The notes below the pieces were generated by a model. It made no database searches, was not told the DNA's origin, and was given only the letters and a program-made list of their open reading frames with translations. DNA of 64,000 nucleotides from Bacillus testis (GTDB lineage Bacteria; Bacillota; Bacilli; Bacillales; DSM-1321), in contig NZ_LN851186.1 in the NCBI RefSeq assembly GCF_001243895.1, forward strand, positions 1,398,339 to 1,462,338. Direction: 5' to 3'. The translations under genes and the position numbers were made by a program. Positions 1-8,550 of this stretch are shown here, piece after piece. Every line of letters begins with the position of its first letter. Within the stretch, counting starts at the first letter, position 1.

Positions 1-1
1 T

Positions 2-589
2 ATGGCCGCTTTGATCGATTTCTTCATTGGAGTGATTTATGGAGGCATTGCCGGCTACAAGGGAGGGAAAACGGACTCCGTCATGATGAGGATCGTGGAG
101 GTGCTGTACGGCCTTCCTTATTTATTGGTTGTCATTTTATTGATGGTCGTTATGGGGCCGGGAATGGGCACAATCATTCTAGCTCTGTCTGTCACCGGCT
201 GGGTCGGTATGGCCCGAATGGTTCGCGGACAGGTGTTGCAAATCAAAAACTATGAATTTGTGCTCGCTTCTAAAACATTTGGGACAGGAACAGGCAGAAT
301 CATTCGGAAAAACCTGCTGCCGAATACAATGGGCTTGATCATTGTGCAGATGACGTTGACTGTCCCTTCGGCTATTTTCGCCGAAGCTTTTCTCAGCTTT
401 CTCGGGCTTGGAATCCAGTCGCCGATGGCAAGCTGGGGGTCAATGGCCAATGATGCACTGCCGGTGATCTTGTCGGGTTATTGGTGGAGATTATTTTTTC
501 CTGCATTCTTTATTTCATTGACGATGTTCAGCTTTAATGTGCTCGGAGACGGCTTGCAGGATGCGCTAGATCCAAAGCTTAGGAGGTAA
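2..589 (+). CDS. dppC: Dipeptide/oligopeptide ABC transporter permease DppC (5' end missing)
   Basis: Inner-membrane permease of a DppBCDE/OppBCDF-type peptide importer; only the last 195 codons lie in the window, so the real start is upstream. Hydrophobic segments alternate with the cytoplasmic coupling loop of the family (A-S-K-T-F-G ... I-I-R-K-N-L-L-P-N around positions 265-325), the EAA motif that docks on the ATPases. The C-terminus with the D-A-L-D-P-K-L-R-R ending is typical of DppC/OppC. It is 5 bp from dppD and heads an unbroken run of same-strand genes. In B. subtilis the order dppABCDE-ykfABCD is the same, so dppA and dppB are expected just outside the window. Specificity is inferred from context. 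Confidence 0.93.
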   Translation: MAALIDFFIGVIYGGIAGYKGGKTDSVMMRIVEVLYGLPYLLVVILLMVVMGPGMGTIILALSVTGWVGMARMVRGQVLQIKNYEFVLASKTFGTGTGRIIRKNLLPNTMGLIIVQMTLTVPSAIFAEAFLSFLGLGIQSPMASWGSMANDALPVILSGYWWRLFFPAFFISLTMFSFNVLGDGLQDALDPKLRR

Positions 590-594
590 GGCAG

Positions 595-1584
595 ATGACA
601 GTTATATTGCAAGTGGAGGACCTCCACGTTTCATTCAAAACATATGGAGGCCAGGTGAAGGCGGTCCGGGGAGTCTCATTTTGTTTGCATAAAGGGGAAA
701 CACTGGCGGTGGTCGGTGAATCGGGCTGCGGCAAAAGCGTTACATCGCAAAGCATCATGGGACTCCTGCCTGCTTATACAAGTGAAATCACGAATGGAAG
801 AATCCTGTTTGGCGGCAGCGACCTGGCAAGCATGGATGACCGTTCCATGAGGAAAATACGAGGCGCCGATATTTCGATGATTTTCCAGGATCCTATGACC
901 GCCTTGAATCCCACCATGACGATTGGCCGGCAAATGACAGAAGGGATCATGGAGCACCGCAAGCTCTCGAAGCAGCAGGCCAAAGCAAAAGCCTTGGAGA
1001 TGATGAAGCTCGTAAGCATACCGAATGCAGAGCTGCGCATGAAACAATACCCACATGAATTCAGCGGCGGGATGCGGCAAAGAATTGTCATAGCTATGGC
1101 ACTGGTATGCGAGCCGCAGATTCTGATTGCCGATGAGCCGACTACCGCACTTGATGTAACCATACAAGCGCAAATACTAGAGCTCTTCAAAGACATCCAG
1201 AAAAAGACAGGTGTCAGCATCATTTTGATCACACATGACCTTGGGGTTGTAGCTTCAGTAGCCGACCGAGTGGCTGTGATGTACGCCGGCAAAATAATTG
1301 AAGAAGGCACCAAGCGGGATATTTTTTATCGTCCCCATCATCCTTATACACAAGGATTGCTTCATTCAGTTCCCCGGCTTGATGATGAGGCCAAAGAATT
1401 GCTTCCCATCCCCGGCACGCCTCCGGATTTGTTTGCGCCACCGATTGGATGTGCGTTTGCAAGCAGATGTCCACATGCGATGGTCGTCTGCGGCAAGTTA
1501 TATCCGGGAAGCAGGGAAGTTGCCAAAGGCCATTATGCGGATTGCTGGTTGCTTGATGAGAGGGCAAAAGTACTTCATCGATGA
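595..1584 (+). CDS. dppD: Dipeptide ABC transporter ATP-binding protein DppD
   Basis: Cytoplasmic ATPase of the peptide importer, 329 residues, full length. Walker A GESGCGKS at about residues 41-48, signature SGGMRQR near 157, Walker B I-L-I-A-D-E-P-T near 175 and the H-loop THD near 208 are intact. The C-terminal 80 residues carry the oligopeptide/dipeptide transporter extension with three or four cysteines (C-A-F-A-S-R-C-P and others), usual in DppD/OppD. The start is set by AGGAGG 8 bases upstream. It pairs with DppC here, and probably with the second ATPase encoded at 6297-7310, as OppD/OppF do. Confidence 0.95.
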   Translation: MTVILQVEDLHVSFKTYGGQVKAVRGVSFCLHKGETLAVVGESGCGKSVTSQSIMGLLPAYTSEITNGRILFGGSDLASMDDRSMRKIRGADISMIFQDPMTALNPTMTIGRQMTEGIMEHRKLSKQQAKAKALEMMKLVSIPNAELRMKQYPHEFSGGMRQRIVIAMALVCEPQILIADEPTTALDVTIQAQILELFKDIQKKTGVSIILITHDLGVVASVADRVAVMYAGKIIEEGTKRDIFYRPHHPYTQGLLHSVPRLDDEAKELLPIPGTPPDLFAPPIGCAFASRCPHAMVVCGKLYPGSREVAKGHYADCWLLDERAKVLHR

Positions 1585-1622
1585 AATACAACATATATAT
1601 TTCATATTGAGGGGGTTTACGT

Positions 1623-3233
1623 ATGAAGAAAGCGATGTTGCTATTGATCATGTCTTTGCTGGTCTTTACGATGGCTGCCTGTACGGCGAACGAGAAAGCA
1701 GGCACAAAAGAAAAAGAGGGGAACGCTAAAAAGATTCTGTATTTGAATAATGGAGATTCTCCGAAATCCTTTGACCCGCCCATCGGGTTCGACTCTGTTT
1801 CTTGGAATCCATTGAATAATCTAATGGAAGGCATGGCCCGCTTGGATAAGAATGATAAACCCCAACCGGCCATGGCTGAAAAATGGGACGTGAGTGAGGA
1901 TGGGACGCACTATACGTTCCATATCCGCGGCGATGCCAAATGGTCGAACGGTGACCAGGTGACTGCACAGGATTTTGAATATGCCTGGAAGCGCCTGCTT
2001 AATCCGGAAACGGGATCTCCAGCTTCTTTTCTCGGTTATTTCATCAAGGGAGGGGAAGCTTACAATAGCGGTAAAGGAAAGGCTGAAGATGTCGCTGTAA
2101 AGGCAAAGGACGACCAAACGTTGGAAGTGACACTGGAAGCGCCGCAAGCGTATTTCATCAATGTGATCACAAATCCTGCGTTCTTCCCGATTAATCAAAA
2201 AGTGGCGGAGAAGGATCCGAAATGGTTCAATTCCGCTGAGACATTTGTTTCTAACGGACCTTTCAAGCTCAGTGAATGGAAGCAAGGAACCTCTTTCAAT
2301 ATGGCCAAGAATAAAGAGTATTGGGATGCCAAAAACGTGAAGCTGGACGAAGTGCATTGGGCAATCATCAGCGATCCGACAACCGAGTACCAAATGTTCG
2401 AACGGGGTGAACTAGACAGCAGCTCTGTCCCCTCTGAAGTAAGCGAAAAGCTGTATAAAGAAAACAAAGTCGACGTTGTGGACCAAGGCGGCATCTATTT
2501 CTATCGATTGAATGTCAATAAGCCGCCTTTCCAGAATAAAAATATACGCAAGGCTTTTGCCATGGCGATCGACCAAAAGCAAATTGTCGACTTTGTGACG
2601 AAGAATAAAGAAAAGCCGGCATATGGCTTTGTTTCATACGGTCTGAAAGATAATGAAGGAAACGATTTCCGCGAAACAAATGGCGATCTTTTGAAATCCG
2701 ATCCCTCAGAAGCGAAGAAGCTGCTGGAGGCGGGGATGAAGGAAGAAGGGTACAGCAAACTGCCTGCCATTACACTCACATACAGCACATCGCCTAACCA
2801 CCAAAAAATAGCGGAGACGATCCAACAGATGCTCAAACAAAACCTGGGTGTGGATGTAAAGCTGGCCAATATGGAATGGAATGTCTTCAGCGAAAAGCAA
2901 TCGAATCTGGAATTCCAATTCAGCAGAAGTTCGTTCCTGCCGGATTACGCCGATCCAATCAATTTTCTTGAAAGCTTCCAAACGGGCCACAGCATGAACC
3001 GTACAGGCTGGAGCAATGCCCAGTATGACTCGCTCATTAAATCCGCCAAGGCTGAAGGAGATGAAACGAAGCGGTTTGCAGATATGTATGAGGCCGAAAA
3101 AATATTGATGGATGAAATGCCGATCATACCGATTCACTTCTACAACCAGCCGCACCTGGTCAATGAAAAAGTGAAAGGGATTGTCTACCATCCTGTCGGC
3201 TACATGGACCTTAAGTGGGCAGAAAAGAAATAA
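1623..3233 (+). CDS. dppE: Dipeptide-binding lipoprotein DppE (SBP family 5)
   Basis: Extracellular solute-binding protein that captures peptides for the DppBCD permease. The N-terminus is a lipoprotein signal peptide: a basic start, a hydrophobic stretch and the lipobox M-A-A-C at about residue 20, so the mature protein should be lipid-anchored to the outer face of the membrane. Length (536 residues) and conserved segments such as the early W-x-P-L-x-N region and the S-N-G-P-F-K block match SBP family 5 (DppE/OppA). It has its own Shine-Dalgarno GGGGG and lies 38 bp after dppD. The adjacent murein-peptide enzymes suggest cell-wall peptides as ligands; in B. subtilis DppE binds murein tripeptide. 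Confidence 0.94.
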   Translation: MKKAMLLLIMSLLVFTMAACTANEKAGTKEKEGNAKKILYLNNGDSPKSFDPPIGFDSVSWNPLNNLMEGMARLDKNDKPQPAMAEKWDVSEDGTHYTFHIRGDAKWSNGDQVTAQDFEYAWKRLLNPETGSPASFLGYFIKGGEAYNSGKGKAEDVAVKAKDDQTLEVTLEAPQAYFINVITNPAFFPINQKVAEKDPKWFNSAETFVSNGPFKLSEWKQGTSFNMAKNKEYWDAKNVKLDEVHWAIISDPTTEYQMFERGELDSSSVPSEVSEKLYKENKVDVVDQGGIYFYRLNVNKPPFQNKNIRKAFAMAIDQKQIVDFVTKNKEKPAYGFVSYGLKDNEGNDFRETNGDLLKSDPSEAKKLLEAGMKEEGYSKLPAITLTYSTSPNHQKIAETIQQMLKQNLGVDVKLANMEWNVFSEKQSNLEFQFSRSSFLPDYADPINFLESFQTGHSMNRTGWSNAQYDSLIKSAKAEGDETKRFADMYEAEKILMDEMPIIPIHFYNQPHLVNEKVKGIVYHPVGYMDLKWAEKK

Positions 3234-3265
3234 AAAAGATGGCATCCAAATGGATGAAGCATGGC

Positions 3266-3302
3266 AAGGGATGTTCTGTTAACTGCGGACATCCCTTCTT
3301 GC
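3266..3302 (+). terminator. Hairpin between dppE and ykfA
   Basis: Inverted repeat AAGGGATGT (3266-3274) with ACATCCCTT (3289-3297), followed by TCTTGCTT rather than a clean T-run. It could be a partial terminator or an RNA-stabilising stem that lets the binding protein be made in excess over the downstream enzymes, which is common after solute-binding protein genes. The role is inferred. Confidence 0.5.
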
Positions 3303-3326
3303 TTATAGAGGAAGGAGAACGGTCAT

Positions 3327-4256
3327 ATGCACATTAAACCATCAAGGCTACAGAAAGGCGATACGGTCGGAATCATTGCCCCTGCCAGTCCGCCGGATCA
3401 GCTCCAATTAGAGATTGGCATAAAGTACTTGGAACAGATGGGGCTGTCTGTGAAAAAAGGCAGGCATTTATTTGCCCAAAAGGGATATTTGGCCGCAAGC
3501 GATGACGAGAGAGTTTCTGACTTGCATGATATGTTTTTGGATAATGAGGTGAAGGCCATTATTTCAGCGTGCGGAGGATATGGAACCGGAAGAATCGCCT
3601 CTCTGCTGGATTATAACTTAATACAAAAGCATCCTAAGATTTTTTGGGGATACAGTGATTTGACTTTCCTGCACACCAGCATCAGGCAAAATAGCAATCT
3701 GGTCACCTTCCACGGCCCCATGGTTTCATCTGATATGGGAAAAGCGACTTGGAATTCTGTGTCCTCCCGGTATTTCCAGCAATTGTTCAATCATAAACCG
3801 GTTGTATACGACGAGCAGGTCGCCCCGATTGAAACGGCTTTCGAAGGGAGTGCTCGAGGAGAGCTTGTTGGCGGTAATCTCTGTCTGCTCGTCAGTACAC
3901 TGGGAACACCATTTGAAATCGAGACGGATGGCAAAATTCTTTTCCTAGAGGATATTAATGAAGAGCCCCGCAATATTGACAGGATGCTGAATCAATTATG
4001 GATGGCCGGGAAGCTGAGCAATGTGGAAGGCATCATTCTAGGAGACTTTTGTGATTGTACGCCGGGAGAACGAGCAAAATCCTTCACTCTTCAAGAAGTG
4101 TTGGATGAGTATGTGAAGAAAATCGGCAAGCCTGCCATCAGCGGCTTGAAAATCGGCCATTGCTCGCCGAATGTTGCCATCCCGCTTGGCACAACGGCTG
4201 AGTTCAATACGGGAACCAAGCGATTGCTGATTGAATCCGGGCTGTCATCTTATTAA
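3327..4256 (+). CDS. ykfA: LD-carboxypeptidase, peptidase family S66 (YkfA/LdcA-like)
   Basis: Cytoplasmic serine peptidase that removes the terminal D-Ala from murein tetrapeptides, turning them into tripeptides for recycling. The 309-residue protein starts with the K-G-D-x-V-G-I-I-A-P-A-S-P segment typical of S66, has the nucleophile motif G-Y-S-D-L-T (residues about 109-114) and later the Glu/His region (E-D-I-N-E, then G-H-C-S-P-N near the C-terminus). There is no signal peptide. The start is fixed by GGAAGGAG ahead of ATG. Its place after dppE matches ykfA in B. subtilis. Function comes from family and synteny. Confidence 0.92.
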   Translation: MHIKPSRLQKGDTVGIIAPASPPDQLQLEIGIKYLEQMGLSVKKGRHLFAQKGYLAASDDERVSDLHDMFLDNEVKAIISACGGYGTGRIASLLDYNLIQKHPKIFWGYSDLTFLHTSIRQNSNLVTFHGPMVSSDMGKATWNSVSSRYFQQLFNHKPVVYDEQVAPIETAFEGSARGELVGGNLCLLVSTLGTPFEIETDGKILFLEDINEEPRNIDRMLNQLWMAGKLSNVEGIILGDFCDCTPGERAKSFTLQEVLDEYVKKIGKPAISGLKIGHCSPNVAIPLGTTAEFNTGTKRLLIESGLSSY

Positions 4257-4286
4257 AAAACAGATCTGTTTGCTGGAGGTTACAGA

Positions 4287-5390
4287 ATGATTATCGAAAA
4301 CATAGAAACGTTCAAACAATGCGTCCCTCTCACGAAACCATTCAAAACAGCGTTACGTACGGTTGCTCAGGCAGAAAGCATCATTGTGAAAATAACCTGC
4401 GACAACGGGATCATCGGTTGGGGGGAAGCTCCGCCAACCCATGTTATAACGGGCGATAGCATGGGAAGCATAAACGGTGCCCTCCTGCATGTGATAAAGC
4501 CAGTCTTGCTAGGAGGCTCGCTATCGGCCTATGAACGGTTATTTTCTTTGCTGGACAACAGCATCATCGCCAACCCATCAGCGAAAGCTGCAGTCGATAT
4601 GGCCATTTATGATTGTTTATCGCAATCTGCCAATCTGCCGCTCTATCAGTATTTGGGAGGATACAGGGATACACTTGAAACTGATTTTACAGTCTCTGTC
4701 AATGATCCGGACGAAATGGGGGAAGATGCCCTCCGTTATGCCAAGAAGGGATTCAATGTCCTGAAAGTTAAGGTGGGCAAGGATGATCCTGATTTGGATT
4801 TCCAGCGGATCAGAGCCATCCGGCAAAGGGCCGGCAGAGAAATCAAACTCCGTCTGGATGCAAATCAAGGCTGGTCTGTAAAGGAAGCTGTCAGGATCAT
4901 CCGCCGCTTGGAAGATGCCCAATTGGATATAGAACTGATCGAACAGCCTGTCCACCGCACGGACATACGGGGGCTGAAGGCAGTCAGCGATGCGGTAGAT
5001 ATCCCTATAATGGCGGATGAAAGTATATTCAGCCCGCAGGATGCCTTTGAACTTTTGCGGACAAGAAGCACAGATCTTATCAATATAAAATTGATGAAAT
5101 CAGGCGGCATACATAAAGCCCTCCTCATCAATAAAATGGCTGAAATGTGCGGAGTCGAATGTATGGTCGGAAGCATGATCGAATCCAAACTTGGATTGAC
5201 AGCCGCAGCCCATCTGGCAGCAAGCCAAAAAAATATAACACGCTGCGATCTGGATGCAGCATTGATGCTGGACTACGATCCAGTGGACGGCGGCATCATC
5301 TATCAAGGCAGGGACATATCGTTTCCAAAACAACCAGGCTTGGGCATTGCGAATTTAAAAGGATTGAGAGGGATCGTTTATGAAGGATGA
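4287..5390 (+). CDS. ykfB: L-Ala-D/L-Glu epimerase (dipeptide epimerase YkfB)
   Basis: Enolase-superfamily enzyme that epimerises L-Ala-D-Glu from murein peptides to L-Ala-L-Glu so that ordinary peptidases can use it. The 367-residue protein shows the family's catalytic layout: K-V-K-V-G (the second Lys is a base) near residue 159, metal ligands in L-D-A-N-Q-G (Asp), I-E-Q-P (Glu) and M-A-D-E-S (Asp), and the second catalytic Lys in N-I-K-L-M-K-S-G-G. CTGGAGG precedes ATG. The end overlaps ykfC by 11 bp, so translation is probably coupled. Confidence 0.94.
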   Translation: MIIENIETFKQCVPLTKPFKTALRTVAQAESIIVKITCDNGIIGWGEAPPTHVITGDSMGSINGALLHVIKPVLLGGSLSAYERLFSLLDNSIIANPSAKAAVDMAIYDCLSQSANLPLYQYLGGYRDTLETDFTVSVNDPDEMGEDALRYAKKGFNVLKVKVGKDDPDLDFQRIRAIRQRAGREIKLRLDANQGWSVKEAVRIIRRLEDAQLDIELIEQPVHRTDIRGLKAVSDAVDIPIMADESIFSPQDAFELLRTRSTDLINIKLMKSGGIHKALLINKMAEMCGVECMVGSMIESKLGLTAAAHLAASQKNITRCDLDAALMLDYDPVDGGIIYQGRDISFPKQPGLGIANLKGLRGIVYEG

Positions 5391-6300
5391 CAGAAGAGTA
5401 ATCTCGGTGCCGGTTGCCACTGTGTGGACGTCTTTTGACAGTCCGAGGAAAGAAGACCACAGCTATCTGTCGGCAAACTCTAAAGTAGATTGTTGGATTA
5501 AGAGCCAATCGTATGATCAACTTCTGAATCTGTGCGAAGACAATAGAGTGCAGACTCAAGTATTGTTTGGGGAAGAAGTCATCGTTCAAGAAGAAAGAGG
5601 GGAGTGGTGCTCGGTCTTGATACCAGGACAGCCATCTTCCAAACATGTTGCCGGTTATCCAGGCTGGATTCCGACTTCGTTGCTCAGCCATAGAAAAGGA
5701 GAAAGCGAAGAACTGCCGCTTGCCATAGTAGAAAGTAAACAGGCGGCTTTATTGTTTAATGATGGAACTGAATGGAAAGTCAGCTATGCGACTTTCTTTG
5801 GTGTGGCAGGAATGAATGGGGATCAAGTGATTGTCCATACTGCAAGAGGATTAGCACAGGTTCTGAAAAAGGATGTATCCCTTTATCCATCTTATGAAAC
5901 AATAGAGGGTAAAACGGGAAAGGATCTGATTTTATCCGCGGAGGCCTTTCTTGGCTTGCCTTATTTATGGGGCGGAACAAGCGGGTTCGGATATGATTGT
6001 TCCGGTTTCACCTATAGCATCTGCCGGGCCAATGGGAAAATAATCCCGCGGGATGCACATGACCAGGCTGGACAGGGGAAAACAGTTCCTCTTGATCGGC
6101 TGGAACCGGGTGACCTATTGTTCTTTGCGTATGAAGAAGGCCAAGGCGCTATCCATCATGTAGCCTTCTATTATGGCGACGGCCGGATCATCCACGCCCC
6201 AAAGACAGGGAAGACGGTCGAAATCATTCCGCTTGCGGGGATGGAATATGAAAGGGAATTATGCGCTGCCAGAAGATATATTGCGGAGGGATTGCAGTGA
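5380..6300 (+). CDS. ykfC: Gamma-D-glutamyl-L-diamino acid endopeptidase, NlpC/P60 family (YkfC)
   Basis: Cleaves the gamma-D-Glu to diamino acid bond of murein peptides with a free N-terminal L-Ala. The 306-residue protein has two SH3b-like segments (about residues 8-165) followed by an NlpC/P60 domain. The catalytic Cys sits in Y-D-C-S-G-F (about residue 207), the His in H-H-V-A-F-Y (about 264) and the third polar residue in I-I-H-A-P. There is no signal peptide, in line with a cytosolic role on imported peptides, like the Bacillus YkfC structures. It overlaps ykfB upstream and the next ATPase gene downstream. Confidence 0.93.
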   Translation: MKDDRRVISVPVATVWTSFDSPRKEDHSYLSANSKVDCWIKSQSYDQLLNLCEDNRVQTQVLFGEEVIVQEERGEWCSVLIPGQPSSKHVAGYPGWIPTSLLSHRKGESEELPLAIVESKQAALLFNDGTEWKVSYATFFGVAGMNGDQVIVHTARGLAQVLKKDVSLYPSYETIEGKTGKDLILSAEAFLGLPYLWGGTSGFGYDCSGFTYSICRANGKIIPRDAHDQAGQGKTVPLDRLEPGDLLFFAYEEGQGAIHHVAFYYGDGRIIHAPKTGKTVEIIPLAGMEYERELCAARRYIAEGLQ

Positions 6301-7310
6301 ACAGAGACATTCTTTTAAAAGTAAATCATCTGAAAAAACATTTTCCCCTTGGAAAAGGCAAAGCAGTCAAAGCGGTAGATGGTGTGAGCCTGCATATGTA
6401 TAGAGGAGAAACACTTGGGATTGTGGGAGAATCCGGCTGCGGTAAGTCGACACTCGGTAGGAGCTTGATCGGTTTATACCAACCGACAGAAGGGGAAGTG
6501 ATTTATGGAGGTCGGAATCTGAAGGATATGAATGAAAAGGAGCGTTTTGCCTTTCACCGTAATATGCAGATGGTTTTCCAAGATCCTTATGCTTCTCTAA
6601 ACCCCAGATCAACGGTCGCAGAGTTGATTGCCGAGCCAATGGATGTGCATGGTATGTACAAAAATAAACAAGAAAAGATGCGGGCGATTGTTCGGCTGCT
6701 TGAGGATGTAGGCTTGAACGGAGAGCATGCGAACCGCTACCCTCATGAATTCAGCGGCGGGCAAAGGCAGCGGATCGGCATTGCCCGGGCGCTGGCGCTG
6801 AACCCGGAATTCATCATTGCCGATGAGCCTATTTCTGCTCTGGATGTTTCGGTGCAGGCTCAGGTTATCAATCTGCTGAAAAGGCTGCAGAAAGAGAAAG
6901 GGCTAACGTTTTTATTCATCGCCCACGATCTGTCCATGGTCAAACAAATCAGCGATCGAATCGGAGTGATGTACTTGGGGCATATGGTGGAGATGGCCGA
7001 CAGCCGCGCGTTGTATGAACGCCCTTTTCATCCTTATACACAAGCCTTGCTTTCTGCCGTGCCGATTCCTGATCCCGACAAAGAAGAACAGCGGGAACGC
7101 ATCATATTGAAAGGCGAAATTCCGAGCCCCATCGACCCGCCTAGTGGATGTACATTCAGGACAAGATGCCGCTACTCGATGGAAGCTTGCGCAACCATGG
7201 CCCCACGCTTTCAGGAGGTAGGCCAGGGCCATTATGCGGCCTGCCATCTATATGACAGCGACGTGGTCGATGCCGGCAAAAGACAAAAGATATTGGCGGT
7301 GAAAGGATGA
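6297..7310 (+). CDS. ykfD: Oligopeptide/dipeptide ABC transporter ATP-binding protein (YkfD/OppF-like)
   Basis: Second ATPase of the murein-peptide importer, the OppF-like partner of DppD. Walker A GESGCGKS, signature SGGQRQR, Walker B I-I-A-D-E-P and the H-loop AHD are intact, and the C-terminal oligopeptide-transporter extension (C-T-F-R-T-R-C) is present. The chosen start is GTG at 6297: it overlaps the ykfC stop (GTGA) and has GGAGGG 6-7 bases upstream. An ATG further upstream at 6261 would run deep into ykfC without a ribosome site. This gives 337 residues. The end overlaps the next gene by ATGA. Confidence 0.93.
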   Translation: MNRDILLKVNHLKKHFPLGKGKAVKAVDGVSLHMYRGETLGIVGESGCGKSTLGRSLIGLYQPTEGEVIYGGRNLKDMNEKERFAFHRNMQMVFQDPYASLNPRSTVAELIAEPMDVHGMYKNKQEKMRAIVRLLEDVGLNGEHANRYPHEFSGGQRQRIGIARALALNPEFIIADEPISALDVSVQAQVINLLKRLQKEKGLTFLFIAHDLSMVKQISDRIGVMYLGHMVEMADSRALYERPFHPYTQALLSAVPIPDPDKEEQRERIILKGEIPSPIDPPSGCTFRTRCRYSMEACATMAPRFQEVGQGHYAACHLYDSDVVDAGKRQKILAVKG

Positions 7311-8098
7311 GCCTTGAACAACTGAAAGCTGAATTATCAAAGGCACTGGCTGGGTTCCAAGGCAGCATCGCATACGCCATATATGATGGTGATGGCTGCA
7401 TAGCAATGAACGCCGGCCAAAGGATGAAAGCCGCCAGCACGATTAAATTGCCTTTATTGTTAATGGCTTTTCGGCTGTATGAGCAGGGACGGCTGGATAT
7501 ACACAGGGAAATCCCATTCACAGACTTAGATATCGTGCCGGGTTCAGGCGTCCTGCAATCTATGAAGCAGAGATCCATCCGGCTGGAGGATGCATTATCC
7601 CTCATGATCACAGTGTCCGATAATACGGCAACCAATTTGGTGATTGATGCTATCGGCCTGGACAGATGTAAGGATGGATTTAGGGATATTGGTTTGAAGA
7701 CTGCATCGCTTCAGCGGAAAATGATGGATTACGAGGGCAGGGAAGCGGGCAAGGAAAACTGGATATCCGCCGAAGATCTGATCGTTTCCTTGAAAAGGAT
7801 ACAGAACGAGGGCTCGTTTTCCGAAGAGAGCAGGAAAGCCATGAGGGAGATGCTCATCAATCAACAATTTCGGGACAAGCTGCCTTATTTGATTGATGAA
7901 AACCTGATTGCAGTCGCTAATAAGACTGGAGAGATAGAGGGTGTTGAGAATGATTGCGCCATCTTCTTCTACAAAAATCACGTTTTATATGCGGCCGTTC
8001 TATGCGGCAACCTAAAAAAAGAAGGAGAAGGTCAAAGGATTATTCGACATATTGGCGACAAAATCGGCAAATATCTGTTGGCGAAAGACGCGATGTAA
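7307..8098 (+). CDS. Cytoplasmic serine hydrolase of the class A beta-lactamase fold
   Basis: A 263-residue protein with the three landmarks of class A beta-lactamases: the serine motif S-T-I-K (about residues 45-48), S-D-N (about 103-105) and K-T-G (about 208-210). It has no signal peptide or membrane anchor, so it should stay in the cytosol, where a protective beta-lactamase would be of no use. It overlaps ykfD by four bases and ends the operon. By context it may hydrolyse a murein-derived peptide or amide, or a D-amino-acid peptide. Real penicillinase activity cannot be excluded from sequence. The B. subtilis operon ends at ykfD, so this is an addition. Confidence 0.85.
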   Translation: MSLEQLKAELSKALAGFQGSIAYAIYDGDGCIAMNAGQRMKAASTIKLPLLLMAFRLYEQGRLDIHREIPFTDLDIVPGSGVLQSMKQRSIRLEDALSLMITVSDNTATNLVIDAIGLDRCKDGFRDIGLKTASLQRKMMDYEGREAGKENWISAEDLIVSLKRIQNEGSFSEESRKAMREMLINQQFRDKLPYLIDENLIAVANKTGEIEGVENDCAIFFYKNHVLYAAVLCGNLKKEGEGQRIIRHIGDKIGKYLLAKDAM

Positions 8099-8225
8099 TA
8101 CAATTAGAGAGTAATAGTTTCATAAATGAGACTTTTCAGCCAACTACTTCTTACTTCGTAAAGAAACATCAAGAAGAATCGACCTTTACTGGCTTTAAAG
8201 GTAAAAATTGAAGGAGGACATACTG

Positions 8226-8549
8226 ATGAGCTTAAACGATGAGATGAAAAAAGTATTGCTTGCGGGTATCGGGGCAGTTGCCGCCACCTATGAAAAATCG
8301 CAAGAAGTTGTGAATACATTGGTGAAAAAAGGTGAAATCACAGTAGAACAGGGCAAAGTCCTGAATGAAGAACTAAAGAGAAGTGCTAAGGAATCATCAA
8401 AATACAAACAGACTGGGGACGATGGACAAGCGGACGGCCAGCAGGATGAAGAGAACAGCCGCCAGCAGTCACTAATTGACCAATTGAACCAAATGAGCGA
8501 GGAGGAACGGGCTGTCCTTAGACGCAAATTAGCTGAAATGGAGAATTAA
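8226..8549 (+). CDS. Phasin-like small coiled-coil protein
   Basis: A 107-residue, charged, mostly helical protein. The N-terminal half (residues 1-50) resembles the short phasin/polyhydroxyalkanoate regulator-like family: an amphipathic helix, then V-K-K-G-E-I-T-x-E-Q-G and L-N-E-E-L-K-R. The middle is rich in Asp, Gln and Glu and the C-terminal helix carries Q-L-N-Q-M-S-E-E-E. ATG at 8226 is chosen because AAGGAGG lies 8 bases upstream. The next gene starts 1 bp after its stop, so the two form an operon. No PHA synthase is visible in this window, so a membrane- or lipid-related role with the UbiB kinase is as likely. Confidence 0.75.
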   Translation: MSLNDEMKKVLLAGIGAVAATYEKSQEVVNTLVKKGEITVEQGKVLNEELKRSAKESSKYKQTGDDGQADGQQDEENSRQQSLIDQLNQMSEEERAVLRRKLAEMEN

Positions 8550-8550
8550 T

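Noticed and set aside
774..1313. Long minus-strand ORF inside dppD
   Set aside because: Lies entirely opposite a well-supported ABC ATPase gene, has no ribosome site and a composition typical of antisense reading.
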